Assembly (NCBI GenBank): GCA_966211765.1
Contig: CBIHOV010000041.1
Location: 1-64,000, forward strand
Source: Paraflavitalea sp966211765
GTDB lineage: Bacteria; Bacteroidota; Bacteroidia; Chitinophagales; Chitinophagaceae
Direction of reading: 5' to 3'
DNA: 64,000 nt
The position numbers were made by a program, and so were the translations under genes. Positions 47,552 to 56,640 of this stretch are shown piece by piece. The notes beneath the pieces were generated by a model. That model saw nothing but the letters and a program-made list of their open reading frames with translations, was not told where the DNA came from and did no database searches. Numbering within the stretch: the stretch's first letter is position 1; the number at the start of each line of letters is the position of its first letter.

Positions 47552-47655
47552 GATTTAAACAAGCTGTCAAACTCTTTTTCATAAGTCAGAGATTTTATAA
47601 GTGGGGGGCATTTCCATGCCCTCTTTTTTCTACCTTGTTCGTTTCAAATAAGTTC

Positions 47656-49926
47656 ATGAAGAGAAATCACCTGTACATTGTTGCCATATTTTTCTTAGTG
47701 AGTAACCGTCTCACCGCGCAGTCCATCATACCTTTGCCCGTATCCATTAGAAGCACTGGTCAGTCTTTTACAACTAATTACAATACGCTGATCTATTGCC
47801 AGGATACCAGGCTCTTTAGTGCCGGTGAGTTATTACAGTCATTCCTGATGGCAGCAGCCATTCAAAACCATAGGATAATAGCTAAAAAACCGGCTGCCAA
47901 TTATATCTCCCTGCAAATTGATTCCGTATCCGTTCCCCAAGGCGAAGGCTATCACTTACAGATCAATAAAGACCGTGTCGAACTCATTGGCCACGATGTC
48001 GCCGGCATTATTCATGGCATTCAATCCCTGCGGCAATTGTGGCAACCCGCCAATGGAAACGCATTAACCATTCCTGGCTATACCATCACCGACTATCCAC
48101 GTTTTACATACCGCAGCATGGCCCTTGATGTAAGCCGCCACAACTTTCCCGTATCCTTCATTAAGAAGTACATCGACCTGCTATCCCTGTACAAGTTCAA
48201 CACCTTTCACTGGCACCTGACCGATGATCAGGGATGGCGTATAGAGATAAAAAAATATCCCCGGCTGCAGTCCGTAGCGGCCTGGCGTAAGCAGACATTG
48301 ATCGGACATAAGAAAGAAACACCACACCGGTTTGATGGTATCCCTCATGGAGGCTATTATACACAGGAAGAGATAAAAGAAGTAGTGCGTTATGCTACCC
48401 GGCGGGGTATCACCATCATACCGGAAATTGAAATGCCGGGCCATGCCCTGGCAGCCCTGAATGCATATCCATCATTGGGCTGCACAGGCGGCCCTTATGA
48501 AACGGCTACCTTCTGGGGAGTATTTGATGATGTGTTCTGTGCGGGCAACGACAGCAGTTTTGTCTTCCTGCAGGAGGTGCTGGATGAAGTGATACAGCTT
48601 TTCCCTTCCCACTATATTCATATCGGGGGCGATGAATGTCCCAAAACCAGGTGGAAGGTTTGCCCTAAATGCCAGCAACGCATGAAAAACCTGGCATTGA
48701 AAGATGAACATGATCTGCAGTCTTACTTTATACAACGCATAGAAAAATACCTGAACAATAAGGGGCGCGACATTATCGGGTGGGATGAAATACTGGAAGG
48801 TGGCCTGGCGCCCAATGCCACCGTGATGAGCTGGCGCGGGGAGGAAGGCGGCCTCACCGCTGCACAACAAAAACACCGCGTGATCATGACGCCCGAGAGC
48901 CATGTGTACTTTGATTATTACTTGTCGCGCAACAAAGCCGAACCGGTGGCGGCAGGCCATTATACACCATTGAGTAAAGTATACAGCTACCAGCCGGCTG
49001 CCAGCCTGCCCGATTCCTTACAATCGTATATTGCAGGTGTGGAAGGGCAGGCCTGGAGTGAATACCTGGTGGATGAGCGACAGGCGGCTTATATGATCTT
49101 TCCCCGTGCCATAGCCCTGGCCGAACTGGCATGGACACCCGCCGCCCTACGTAATTATGATCAGTTCCTGCAAAGGCTCCGGCCGCAGGCTGCCTTATTA
49201 AAGCAACTGCAGGTGCCTTATGCCGCTAACTTTGATGAAGTAGTAAGCGCCGGTATCAAACCGCTGAAGGGAATGGTAGCGCTATCACTGTACAGCAGTT
49301 ATCCCGCAGCGCAGATCCGCTATACAACCGATGGTACTGCGCCCTCTATAAACAGTACTTTGTATACAGGGCCGGTGGTCATGAAAAAGACGGCTACCCT
49401 GAAAGCCCTGGCTTTTGATGAACGCCGGAAGCCTATCGGAAGAACTTACGAGCAATTAGTGACCGTACACAAAGCCATTGGCGCTGAAGTAACGCTCACC
49501 AACGCACCCATGGCAAGATGGAATCCAGGCAAGGAAGCATTGGTCAACGGCATTGCAGGGGTGGCCCGCTACAACGATGCCCAATGGCTGGGCTTTAGTG
49601 GCGATAACCTGGAAGCGGTGATTGACCTGGGCAACGCCCAAACCATCCGATCCGTTGAAATGAACCTGCTCAGTTATCACTGGCAAAGAGTATGGGCGCC
49701 GGTACTGTTGAATATTGAGGTGTCGGATGATGGGGCAAATTTCCGGCAGGTGTTTACACAAAAAGATTTTCCAGTCAACGGTATTAATACCCTGCGTGCA
49801 ACATTCAAGCCGCTCCCAGCAAGGTATGTGAAAGTGACCGGCATCAACAAAGGCCTCCTGCAGCCCGGTGACTATGGTGCTGGCACAAAGGCACTGCTGA
49901 TGATCGACGAAATATTGATTAACTGA
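47656..49926 (+). CDS. Secreted GH20 beta-N-acetylhexosaminidase
   Basis: 756 residues from ATG 47656; the upstream TTG frame is not needed. Signal peptide, GH20b beta-alpha domain (~20-140), GH20 barrel (YRSMALDVSRHNFP, FHWHLTDDQGWRIEIK, IPEIEMPGHALAAL, HIGGDECPKTRW with catalytic Asp326-Glu327, EGQAWSEYL), a chitobiase C-terminal-like beta domain (IRYTTDGTAPS, ~550-600) and a discoidin/F5-8C-like domain at the end. It removes terminal beta-linked GlcNAc or GalNAc from glycans, chitin pieces or peptidoglycan fragments. Position after SusCD fits periplasmic trimming of imported oligosaccharides. Confidence 0.95.
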   Translation: MKRNHLYIVAIFFLVSNRLTAQSIIPLPVSIRSTGQSFTTNYNTLIYCQDTRLFSAGELLQSFLMAAAIQNHRIIAKKPAANYISLQIDSVSVPQGEGYHLQINKDRVELIGHDVAGIIHGIQSLRQLWQPANGNALTIPGYTITDYPRFTYRSMALDVSRHNFPVSFIKKYIDLLSLYKFNTFHWHLTDDQGWRIEIKKYPRLQSVAAWRKQTLIGHKKETPHRFDGIPHGGYYTQEEIKEVVRYATRRGITIIPEIEMPGHALAALNAYPSLGCTGGPYETATFWGVFDDVFCAGNDSSFVFLQEVLDEVIQLFPSHYIHIGGDECPKTRWKVCPKCQQRMKNLALKDEHDLQSYFIQRIEKYLNNKGRDIIGWDEILEGGLAPNATVMSWRGEEGGLTAAQQKHRVIMTPESHVYFDYYLSRNKAEPVAAGHYTPLSKVYSYQPAASLPDSLQSYIAGVEGQAWSEYLVDERQAAYMIFPRAIALAELAWTPAALRNYDQFLQRLRPQAALLKQLQVPYAANFDEVVSAGIKPLKGMVALSLYSSYPAAQIRYTTDGTAPSINSTLYTGPVVMKKTATLKALAFDERRKPIGRTYEQLVTVHKAIGAEVTLTNAPMARWNPGKEALVNGIAGVARYNDAQWLGFSGDNLEAVIDLGNAQTIRSVEMNLLSYHWQRVWAPVLLNIEVSDDGANFRQVFTQKDFPVNGINTLRATFKPLPARYVKVTGINKGLLQPGDYGAGTKALLMIDEILIN

Positions 49927-49936
49927 TCCTGTCGAA

Positions 49937-49967
49937 GGGTGGGTCGCCCTCAAAGGGCGGCTCACCC
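49937..49967. repeat. GGGTGGGTCGCCCT-type palindromic repeat, copy 3
   Basis: GGGTGGGTCGCCCT-CAA-AGGGCGGCTCACCC, 10 bp behind the hexosaminidase stop and before the permease gene. It is identical to copy 2 except at the centre. Confidence 0.9.
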
Positions 49968-50012
49968 GGATTCGGATGAAATATTGATAACTGAACATAA
50001 AACCAGTTTCGC

Positions 50013-51329
50013 ATGGCTTTTATCATTGTATTGGGATGCATTGCGCTGCTGATCCTCCTCACTACCTGGGGAAAGTTCAATACCTTCCTGGCCTTCCTGC
50101 TGGTGTCCATACTGGCGGGCATCCTTTTGCAATTGCCACTCGACAAAGTGATCGGTTCCGTACAGAAGGGCATGGGCGATACACTGGGTTCCCTGGTGAT
50201 CATCATCATGTTGGGCGCTATGCTTGGTAAGGTGGTGGCCGAAAGCGGCGCTGCACAAAAGATAGCGGGTGTGCTCATGAAAGCCTTTGGCCCCCGGTAT
50301 GTGCAATGGGCGCTCATGCTTACCGGGTTTATCATAGGTATACCCCTATACTATGGGGTTGGGTTCGTGCTCATGGTGCCGCTTATATTCTCCGTGGTAT
50401 ATGAATACAAATTACCGGCCATCTATGTAGGATTGCCCATGCTGGCGGCCTTATCAGTTACCCATGGTTTCCTGCCTCCGCATCCTTCACCCATAGCGCT
50501 GGTGGGACAGCTTCATGCCAATATGGGACTTACTTTATTATATGGTGTTATAGTGGCCATCCCTACTATCATCATCGCAGGTCCTTTGTTTGCCCGCTTC
50601 CTGAAAAGAATACCCTCGCAACCACTACAAACATTTCGCCCTCCGGTTATTGCGACTGCTAAACTACCAGGCACCGCCATTAGTTTCGTCACTGCATTGT
50701 TGCCGGTATTCTTATTGATGCTGACCACGGCTTTACCTTATTTATTTACCGACAGCTCACCTGCATTGAAGGCAGCCCTTGCTTTTGCCGGAGAACCCGC
50801 CGTGGTGATGCTCATTGCTGTATTGGTAGCTACCTTTACATTGGGAACAGGTACCGGCAAGCCGGTGAAAGTAGTGATGGATCTTTATGCCGATGCTGTA
50901 AAAGATATCGCCATGATCCTGCTCATCATTGCGGGAGCAGGCGCGCTCAAACAGGTGTTGTCCGACAGCGGTGTAAGCAATGAGATTGCAGCAGCTTTGC
51001 GCTCCTGGCCTCTCCATCCCCTGGTACTGGGATGGCTAATGGCGGCCATCATTCGCGTATGCGTGGGATCGGCTACCGTAGCAGGATTGACCACGGCAGG
51101 CATCATCGCTCCGCTGGTAATACAATCGGGCGTTAATCCCAACCTCATGGTACTGTCGGTGGGTGCAGGCAGCCTGATGTTCTCCCATGTGAACGATGCA
51201 GGATTCTGGATGTTCAAGGAATATTTTAACCTGAGTATAAAAAATACACTCAAGACCTGGTCGGTGATGGAAACCATCGTTTCCATTGCCGGACTGATCG
51301 GTGTAATGATTTTAAGTTTATGGATCTAA
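50013..51329 (+). CDS. GntP-family permease (gluconate / D-serine type)
   Basis: 438 residues with about 12 membrane helices. GntP signatures: LGAMLGKVVAESGAAQKIA, GIPLYYGVGFVLMVPLIFSV, LSVTHGFLPPHPSP, RVCVGSATVAGLTTAGI, SLMFSHVNDAGFWMFKEYF. The family includes gluconate transporters and DsdX, the D-serine transporter. No gluconate kinase is near, but RidA, a D-threonine-aldolase-like enzyme and a D-dipeptide-type peptidase follow, so D-serine/D-threonine or a similar D-amino acid is the better guess for substrate. Confidence 0.92.
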   Translation: MAFIIVLGCIALLILLTTWGKFNTFLAFLLVSILAGILLQLPLDKVIGSVQKGMGDTLGSLVIIIMLGAMLGKVVAESGAAQKIAGVLMKAFGPRYVQWALMLTGFIIGIPLYYGVGFVLMVPLIFSVVYEYKLPAIYVGLPMLAALSVTHGFLPPHPSPIALVGQLHANMGLTLLYGVIVAIPTIIIAGPLFARFLKRIPSQPLQTFRPPVIATAKLPGTAISFVTALLPVFLLMLTTALPYLFTDSSPALKAALAFAGEPAVVMLIAVLVATFTLGTGTGKPVKVVMDLYADAVKDIAMILLIIAGAGALKQVLSDSGVSNEIAAALRSWPLHPLVLGWLMAAIIRVCVGSATVAGLTTAGIIAPLVIQSGVNPNLMVLSVGAGSLMFSHVNDAGFWMFKEYFNLSIKNTLKTWSVMETIVSIAGLIGVMILSLWI

Positions 51330-51340
51330 AAAACCTTACA

Positions 51341-51826
51341 ATGAAGCACATGACAATTAAAAGCGCAGAAGAACAGTTTGCAAAGTTAGGGTTAAGCTTA
51401 CCTCCGGCCCCCACACCATTGGGTGTGTACAAACCTTTTTTAATTGATGGGAAGTATCTTTACGTTTCTGGTCATGGCCCGGTGCTCAACAACCGGACCC
51501 TGATCACGGGGCGTATCGGAAAAGATATGGACATAGAGCAGGGCAAACAGGCCGCCCAACAGGTAGGGCTCACCATTCTCTCCACCATCCGCACACATGT
51601 GGGTGACCTGGACAGGGTGAAGCGCGTGATCAAGATATTGGGGATGGTCAATTGCACGGCCGATTTTGAGCGGCATCCTTATGTGATCAATGGATGCAGT
51701 GAGTTGTTCGCAGCCATCTGGGGTGAGGAGAATGGCATCGGTGTACGCAGCGCGGTGGGCTTCGGCTCCCTGCCCGATAACATACCCGTGGAAATAGAAG
51801 CCGTGTTTGAATTGCATGGAGAATGA
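51341..51826 (+). CDS. RidA/YjgF-family enamine/imine deaminase
   Basis: About 161 residues from ATG 51341 (or 51350, MTIKSAEEQ). RidA fold with YVSGHGPV, GRIGKDMDIEQGKQAAQQ, RVIKILGMVNCTADF and the active-site region GVRSAVGFGSLPDNIPVEIEA, including the Arg that binds the carboxylate. RidA enzymes hydrolyse reactive 2-aminoacrylate-type intermediates released by PLP dehydratases. Here it directly precedes a PLP enzyme acting on D-hydroxy amino acids and follows the permease closely, so the genes are probably coupled. Confidence 0.9.
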   Translation: MKHMTIKSAEEQFAKLGLSLPPAPTPLGVYKPFLIDGKYLYVSGHGPVLNNRTLITGRIGKDMDIEQGKQAAQQVGLTILSTIRTHVGDLDRVKRVIKILGMVNCTADFERHPYVINGCSELFAAIWGEENGIGVRSAVGFGSLPDNIPVEIEAVFELHGE

Positions 51827-51836
51827 TTTATTTCGT

Positions 51837-51925
51837 GTCAAACGTGTATTCTGCCCCATAGGGGCTACAGCTTTGTAGCAAGCAATTCATATCAAACGTG
51901 AATTTTGCCCCATAGGGGCAACCCT
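51837..51925. repeat. ~90-bp interspersed repeat, copy 2
   Basis: Two GCCCCATAGGGGC palindromes with GCTACA-GCTT-TGTAGC between them, the same layout as 2362-2450. It lies inside the gene row between ridA and the PLP enzyme gene. Confidence 0.8.
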
Positions 51926-51957
51926 TGGGAACATCGAAATATAAATCACAAAAGCCA

Positions 51958-53088
51958 ATGGCAAGCAACATAAAAACAGGCGCTACAGAATGGTATGCTA
52001 TAAGCAACATCGCCGAGATCGATTCTCCCGCGCTGGTGTTGTATGAAGAAAGGATCAAAGAAAATATACGATTGGCAGTAGCGCTATCGGGCAATGTCTC
52101 CCGGTTGCGCCCGCATGTGAAAACAAACAAGATAGCAGAAGTGTGCCGGCTGATGCTGGAGGCGGGCATCACCAAATTCAAATGCGCCACCATTGCAGAA
52201 GCAGAAATGCTGGCACAGGTACAGGCGCCCGATGTAATGCTGGCTTACCAGCCCATTGGCCCCAAGGCCCGGCGGTTCCTGGCACTGATCGAAACCTATC
52301 CTGCTACGCATTTCTCTTGTCTCATTGATAACCGTGAGGTAGCCACCGATCTGTCGGCAGCAGCGGCAGCCCTTCAATTGACCGTCGATGTATACATAGA
52401 CCTTAATGTAGGCATGAACCGCACAGGTATTGTACCGGGCGATGATGCATTTGCTTTGTATCAGCAGGCCCTGGCTTTGCGGGCTATCAATCCCGTTGGC
52501 TTACATGCGTATGATGGGCAGATCAAAGCAGTGGATCCTGTGCTCCGGCAACAGGAAAGCGATGAAGCATTTGCAAAAGTGCAGGCCCTGGCCGACAAGA
52601 TACAGTTGCGCCTGGGCATTACCCCCCTCCTTGTGGTGGGCGGATCACCCACTTTTCCCACCCATGTACACCGGGCAGGCGTGGAATGCAGTCCCGGCAC
52701 TTTTGTGTTCTGGGACAGAAGTTATGTACTGCAAATGCCGGAACTGCCTTTCGAATATGCAGCACTGGTGGTTACCAGGGTGATCTCTATTATTGATCAC
52801 CAGACCATCTGTGCCGACCTGGGACATAAATCGGTGGCGGCGGAAAGCCCTTTCCCCCGGGTGTATTTTCTCAATGCACCGGAAGCTACACCCGTTGGAC
52901 AAAGCGAAGAACACATGGTATTAAGAGTACCCAATGCAGCCAGCTATAAAATTGGTGATGTACTGTACGGCGCTCCCATTCATATTTGTCCTACAGTAGC
53001 GTTATACGAAAGAGCGCTCATTATTAAAGATCACAAGGCCGTAGAAGAATGGAAAGTAGTGGCCCGCGACAGAAAAATAACGATATAA
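51958..53088 (+). CDS. D-threonine aldolase / D-serine dehydratase-like PLP enzyme (fold type III)
   Basis: About 376 residues from the ATG near 51958; the frame also opens at an upstream TTG. It belongs to the alanine-racemase-like fold-III family: N-terminal IDSPALVLYEERIKENI, PLP lysine in RPHVKTNK, LNVGMNRTGI, VVGGSPTFPTHV and a C-terminal metal site with IHICPT (His-x-Cys). This group includes D-threonine aldolase and eukaryotic-type D-serine dehydratase. With RidA next door, a dehydratase that releases aminoacrylate is attractive, but aldolase activity is equally compatible. Acts in the cytosol. Confidence 0.88.
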   Translation: MASNIKTGATEWYAISNIAEIDSPALVLYEERIKENIRLAVALSGNVSRLRPHVKTNKIAEVCRLMLEAGITKFKCATIAEAEMLAQVQAPDVMLAYQPIGPKARRFLALIETYPATHFSCLIDNREVATDLSAAAAALQLTVDVYIDLNVGMNRTGIVPGDDAFALYQQALALRAINPVGLHAYDGQIKAVDPVLRQQESDEAFAKVQALADKIQLRLGITPLLVVGGSPTFPTHVHRAGVECSPGTFVFWDRSYVLQMPELPFEYAALVVTRVISIIDHQTICADLGHKSVAAESPFPRVYFLNAPEATPVGQSEEHMVLRVPNAASYKIGDVLYGAPIHICPTVALYERALIIKDHKAVEEWKVVARDRKITI

Positions 53089-53098
53089 GTAAACGGTA

Positions 53099-53151
53099 AA
53101 GGTGGGTCACCCTGAAGCATGGCTTTTGCGGGCTGTAGGGTGGCTCACCTT
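53099..53151. repeat. GGGTGGGTC-type palindromic repeat, divergent copy 4
   Basis: Outer arms AAGGTG/CACCTT and inner arms ACCCT/AGGGT with a longer centre, 10 bp behind the PLP enzyme gene. It has the TGGGTC...GGCTCA core of the other copies. Confidence 0.7.
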
Positions 53152-53173
53152 CACGGAAGATAAATTGTAGTAC

Positions 53174-54244
53174 ATGTTCACCATCGACGCTCACTTAGAC
53201 CTCAGTATGAATGCCATGGAATGGAACCGCGATCTGCGGCAGCCCGTGATGGACATTCGCAAAAGGGAGGAAGGACTGACAGATAAACCCGACAGGGCAA
53301 AAGGCACCGTCGCATTGCCCGAACTGCGCAAAGGGAAAATAGGATTGGTAGTCGCTACACAAATAGCACGCTATGTAGCGCCAGGCAATAACCTGCCCGG
53401 CTGGTATTCACCAGAGCAGGCATGGGCGCAAACACAGGGCCAGCTGGCCTGGTACAAAGCCATGGAAGCTGCCGGTGAAATGGTGATGATCAAAGATGCT
53501 CAGGCATTGGAAAAGCACCTCGCCTTATGGATGAATGAGGAGCCGGACGATAAAAAGCCCGTGGGCTATATCCTCAGCCTGGAAGGCGCCGATTCAATGG
53601 TGACACCAGATTATCTCGAAACGGCCTGGCAATATGGATTGCGTGCCATCGGACCTGCCCATTATGGCCCCGGCAGGTACGCCAATGGTACCGATGCCAC
53701 AGGTGGCTTGCACGCCATGGGCAAAGCATTGTTGAAAGAAATGGACCGTCTGGGCATGGTACTCGATGCTACCCATCTCTGTGATGATGCTTTCTGGGAT
53801 GCCATGGATATCTTCCAGGGGCCTGTATGGGCCAGTCACAACAATTGCCGTGCACTCGTTAATCACAACCGCCAGTTCAGTGATGAACAGATCAAAACAT
53901 TGATCGGCAGGGGAGCGGTGATCGGCGGTGCGCTGGATGCCTGGATGATGGTGCCCAACTGGGTGCGGCAGCAGTCTACTCCCGAAAGCATGCAATGCAA
54001 CCTGGATAAACTGATCGATCACATGGACCATATCTGCCAACTGGCAGGCAATACCTTACACATCGGTATTGGTACCGACCTCGATGGTGCTTTTGGTAAA
54101 GAGCAATGCCCTTATGATCTGGAGACCATCGCCGATCTGCAAACCTTGCCGCTGCTATTTGCTAAGCGCGGTTATTCAGCCAGCGATATTGAAAATATTA
54201 TGCACGGAAATTGGTTAAGGTTCTTACGTAAGGCGTGGCGATAA
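53174..54244 (+). CDS. M19-family (renal-type) dipeptidase
   Basis: 356 residues, no signal peptide. M19 binuclear zinc ligands are visible: His7-x-Asp9 (IDAHLDLS), Glu137 (SLEGAD), His201 (ATHLCDD), His222 (WASHNNCR) and Asp302 (GTDLDGAFG). M19 enzymes cut dipeptides and uniquely accept a D-amino acid at the second position. As the last gene of the row after a D-amino-acid PLP enzyme, it would supply D-amino acids from peptides such as peptidoglycan fragments. Confidence 0.92.
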   Translation: MFTIDAHLDLSMNAMEWNRDLRQPVMDIRKREEGLTDKPDRAKGTVALPELRKGKIGLVVATQIARYVAPGNNLPGWYSPEQAWAQTQGQLAWYKAMEAAGEMVMIKDAQALEKHLALWMNEEPDDKKPVGYILSLEGADSMVTPDYLETAWQYGLRAIGPAHYGPGRYANGTDATGGLHAMGKALLKEMDRLGMVLDATHLCDDAFWDAMDIFQGPVWASHNNCRALVNHNRQFSDEQIKTLIGRGAVIGGALDAWMMVPNWVRQQSTPESMQCNLDKLIDHMDHICQLAGNTLHIGIGTDLDGAFGKEQCPYDLETIADLQTLPLLFAKRGYSASDIENIMHGNWLRFLRKAWR

Positions 54245-54287
54245 AAATAAAAGCGGGCAGCTACGCCTGTTCCATTAGAAAACAAAG

Positions 54288-54315
54288 GCCCGGTCACTGT
54301 TATGGCAGACCGGGC
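54288..54315 (+). terminator. Hairpin behind dipeptidase operon
   Basis: GCCCGGTC and GACCGGGC form a perfect 8-bp stem with a 12-nt loop; only a short CTT follows, so it is a moderate terminator candidate. It lies 44 bp after the dipeptidase stop. Confidence 0.6.
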
Positions 54316-54479
54316 TTCACTTATTGTAGAATTTCGGCCTATTCCTATACGGAAATTTCCCCGCATTTGGAATGTTTTTTTAGCACAGATGTGCGAAAGC
54401 ACTCATTAATTCGCCTCTACTTATTCGTTATTTTTATCAGTGGAATTTATTTTTTATAAAAAGCTAAACCCATTAAACA

Positions 54480-54623
54480 ATGGCAAGCAAAAAAAACGAG
54501 TCGACGTCTGCCTCTGTTGCCTCTAAAGCATCGAAGTTGTTGTCTGATCCTAAGACTTCGAAAGCTGTTAAGAGTGTAGCAGCGTCAGCGTTAACTCAAG
54601 CAAAGGACAAAAAGAAGAAATAA
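54480..54623 (+). CDS. Small Lys/Ser/Ala-rich basic protein (47 aa)
   Basis: ATG 54480 to TAA 54623, 47 residues, made almost only of Ser, Lys, Ala and Val. It begins MASKKNESTSAS, has the core KAVKSVAASALTQ and ends AKDKKKK. The KSVA-x-SALTQ phrase is found in small conserved proteins of other bacteria as far as I remember. It is preceded by an A/T-rich leader. No domain is known to me. The composition suggests a nucleic-acid-associated or stress-related peptide, but this is only a guess. Confidence 0.7.
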   Translation: MASKKNESTSASVASKASKLLSDPKTSKAVKSVAASALTQAKDKKKK

Positions 54624-54741
54624 CTTAGGCTGGTAAGATTAGGATGCTTCTAAGTTTATTTATTTCTTTGGGTTAGTAAGTTGTGGTTTTGCCAATTGGC
54701 TATATTCCACAACTTTTTTATTGTGATAAACTATACTCTAG

Positions 54742-55692
54742 TCATTTATCCCCCTGCTCCACTTGTGATACTTCATATTTGTTCTTGCCATCTACCTGTA
54801 CCGGCTGGTAATAAGTCTCGCCTACTTTCACATAGGTCTGATCGCCGATCTTCACTTCCTCGCCACCTTCCGGCAGGTTGTCCACCACTGCGCCTGCAGG
54901 AGGCGCTACTACCTTGTATCCGCTTCCTGATTTTTCATAGTAAGCCCCGCCATAATAATAGTTGGTCACATTGTTTACTACCACTGGCTGGTTGCCGCTG
55001 GGAATAGTGGTCACTGTGCCTCCCACAGGTGCCTGTACTACGGTGTAACCATTATTGGCCTGCGAATACCATACGCCCTGGTCATAATGATACTTTTCAT
55101 TCTCTACGGCCACTACTATAGCCGTGGTAGCCAGTGCTGCAATAAAAAATCCCCAGGGATGCCATACCGGTCCCCACACAAACGGGCGGTAGGGATGATA
55201 TACATAAGGATGATAACAATAGTAACGTCTGCCTCCATATACATAAGGCGGTCTGCGGTAAGTGGCAATATTGTTGGGGCGTACCACAGTATTGCGGTTA
55301 TTGACCACATTAACGTCCCGGCTCCGGTCTACATTGATGTTGATGTTCTTTTGGCTATTGTCAACATTCACCTTATTACCAATATTCGTTTTGTTGCCAA
55401 TATTATTATTGCTCCGGTTATTGTTGACCGTACGGTCGTTGCGCGAGGGTGATGGATTGCTGCGCACACTGCGGTCGGGCGATTTCACAGCGCCGCCATT
55501 GATCGATCGGTTATTGCCGCCCGATGGTCTGGATGCACCGCCGCCGGCAGGCCTTCCGCCGCCCCCGCCTCCAGGTCGGCCTCCGCCACCACCGCCGCCG
55601 CCATGACCAAAACGCTGGCCGACTGCCTGTTCGTAGTTCAGCACCAGTACCAATAATCCCAGGAAAATAGTGCGGTATGGATGGATCTTCAT
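54742..55692 (-). CDS. Glycine-rich secreted protein, DUF6515-like
   Basis: 316 residues. Signal peptide (TIFLGLLVLVLNYEQAVGQ), then a Gly/Arg/Pro-rich stretch (~28-60), an Asn/Arg-rich low-complexity region (~75-140), a Tyr/His/Pro-rich patch (RRYYCYHPYVYHPYRP), one hydrophobic helix (FFIAALATTAIVVAV) and a C-terminal repeat of small beta units around TVVQAPVGGTV, YKVVAPPAGAV and YVKVGETYYQPV. This pattern fits DUF6515. Probably an envelope-associated protein; function unknown. Confidence 0.8.
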   Translation of the reverse strand: MKIHPYRTIFLGLLVLVLNYEQAVGQRFGHGGGGGGGGRPGGGGGGRPAGGGASRPSGGNNRSINGGAVKSPDRSVRSNPSPSRNDRTVNNNRSNNNIGNKTNIGNKVNVDNSQKNININVDRSRDVNVVNNRNTVVRPNNIATYRRPPYVYGGRRYYCYHPYVYHPYRPFVWGPVWHPWGFFIAALATTAIVVAVENEKYHYDQGVWYSQANNGYTVVQAPVGGTVTTIPSGNQPVVVNNVTNYYYGGAYYEKSGSGYKVVAPPAGAVVDNLPEGGEEVKIGDQTYVKVGETYYQPVQVDGKNKYEVSQVEQGDK

Positions 55693-55710
55693 GATCGTAC
55701 AATTTAAAAG

Positions 55711-56445
55711 TTAACGTTCATTGGCTGCCATGATCCTTACTTTGGCCGATCCCGGTGGTGGCTGAAAGTCAAACATGGCCATGGGCAGGTTGGGATTGAC
55801 CTGCCAGTTGGAGAAGGCGGCTTCATATTGAGGATTTCCTTCCTTAGAAGTATAAGTAATGGCAAACCTGGCCGGCAGGTTATATGCATCATTCGATATC
55901 CAGAACTGCATCGCCATTTCCTTGTTGGAAGCCAGTATATGAAAACATTCCTTTCCGTTGATGGTCACGATACCGAGAAACTTCAACAGATCAGCATGTG
56001 CCAGCAGATCATCTGTAAAAGTGGGATAGAAGAAATCCGCAGCCGGAAATTCCATTTGATAAAGTTTACTCACACTGTCGATCATGTCAATCGTATTGCC
56101 GGGCACCTGTAGTATACCATAATTGTTTTCGGCCTGGTTATAATGCGCCAGTTGCCCGGCATGGTACCAGAATTCCCGGTGGCCCTTTTCTCCATAGGCA
56201 TTGACCAGCATTTTATCATTACCCGATAGATAGACCTGGTATTGCGTAAACTGTTTCACCACCAATGCCTGCGAGTCGGTAATATCTCTTGCTGTGTGCA
56301 GCGTAAAGCTGCAGGACTCCAGGTCGCCGATCACATCCGTCATACGGTCGATGATCAGGATGGCCAGCGAATCCTGTTGTTTGGTTTGGGCTGTGGAGCC
56401 GAGGCAAAGCAGGGCCCCCAGCGAACAAATGATTATTCTCTTCAT
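55711..56445 (-). CDS. Periplasmic DUF2092-family protein
   Basis: 244 residues from ATG 56445 (MKRIIICSLGALLCLGSTAQ signal peptide); the longer upstream frame lacks coding features. The body (FTLHTARDITDSQALVVKQF, YLSGNDKMLVNAYGEKGHREF, FHILASNKEMAMQFWISND) matches the LolA/LppX-like fold of DUF2092. It lies 18 bp upstream of the DUF6515-like gene, and in other bacteria these two families often occur side by side, so they are probably an operon. Confidence 0.85.
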   Translation of the reverse strand: MKRIIICSLGALLCLGSTAQTKQQDSLAILIIDRMTDVIGDLESCSFTLHTARDITDSQALVVKQFTQYQVYLSGNDKMLVNAYGEKGHREFWYHAGQLAHYNQAENNYGILQVPGNTIDMIDSVSKLYQMEFPAADFFYPTFTDDLLAHADLLKFLGIVTINGKECFHILASNKEMAMQFWISNDAYNLPARFAITYTSKEGNPQYEAAFSNWQVNPNLPMAMFDFQPPPGSAKVRIMAANER

Positions 56446-56640
56446 AATAGATGATCCACAAACGGGACCATAAGAAAGACACTGCTCAGCCGCCGAAGCC
56501 GCCAAAAGCCCGTCAATTTTATGCTTCCCGGCGCAGGCAGCCCCGCAAACCACAAACATTAATAATAATTAAGGGAAAAACTGGCGTATTAGGCCCTTGG
56601 TAAGTGTCTTTATGGGTACAAACCATAACCATCCAGGCAT

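Noticed and set aside
55262..55606. Plus-strand proline-rich frame
   Set aside because: It is the antisense image of the Gly-rich and Asn-rich low-complexity part of the DUF6515-like gene.
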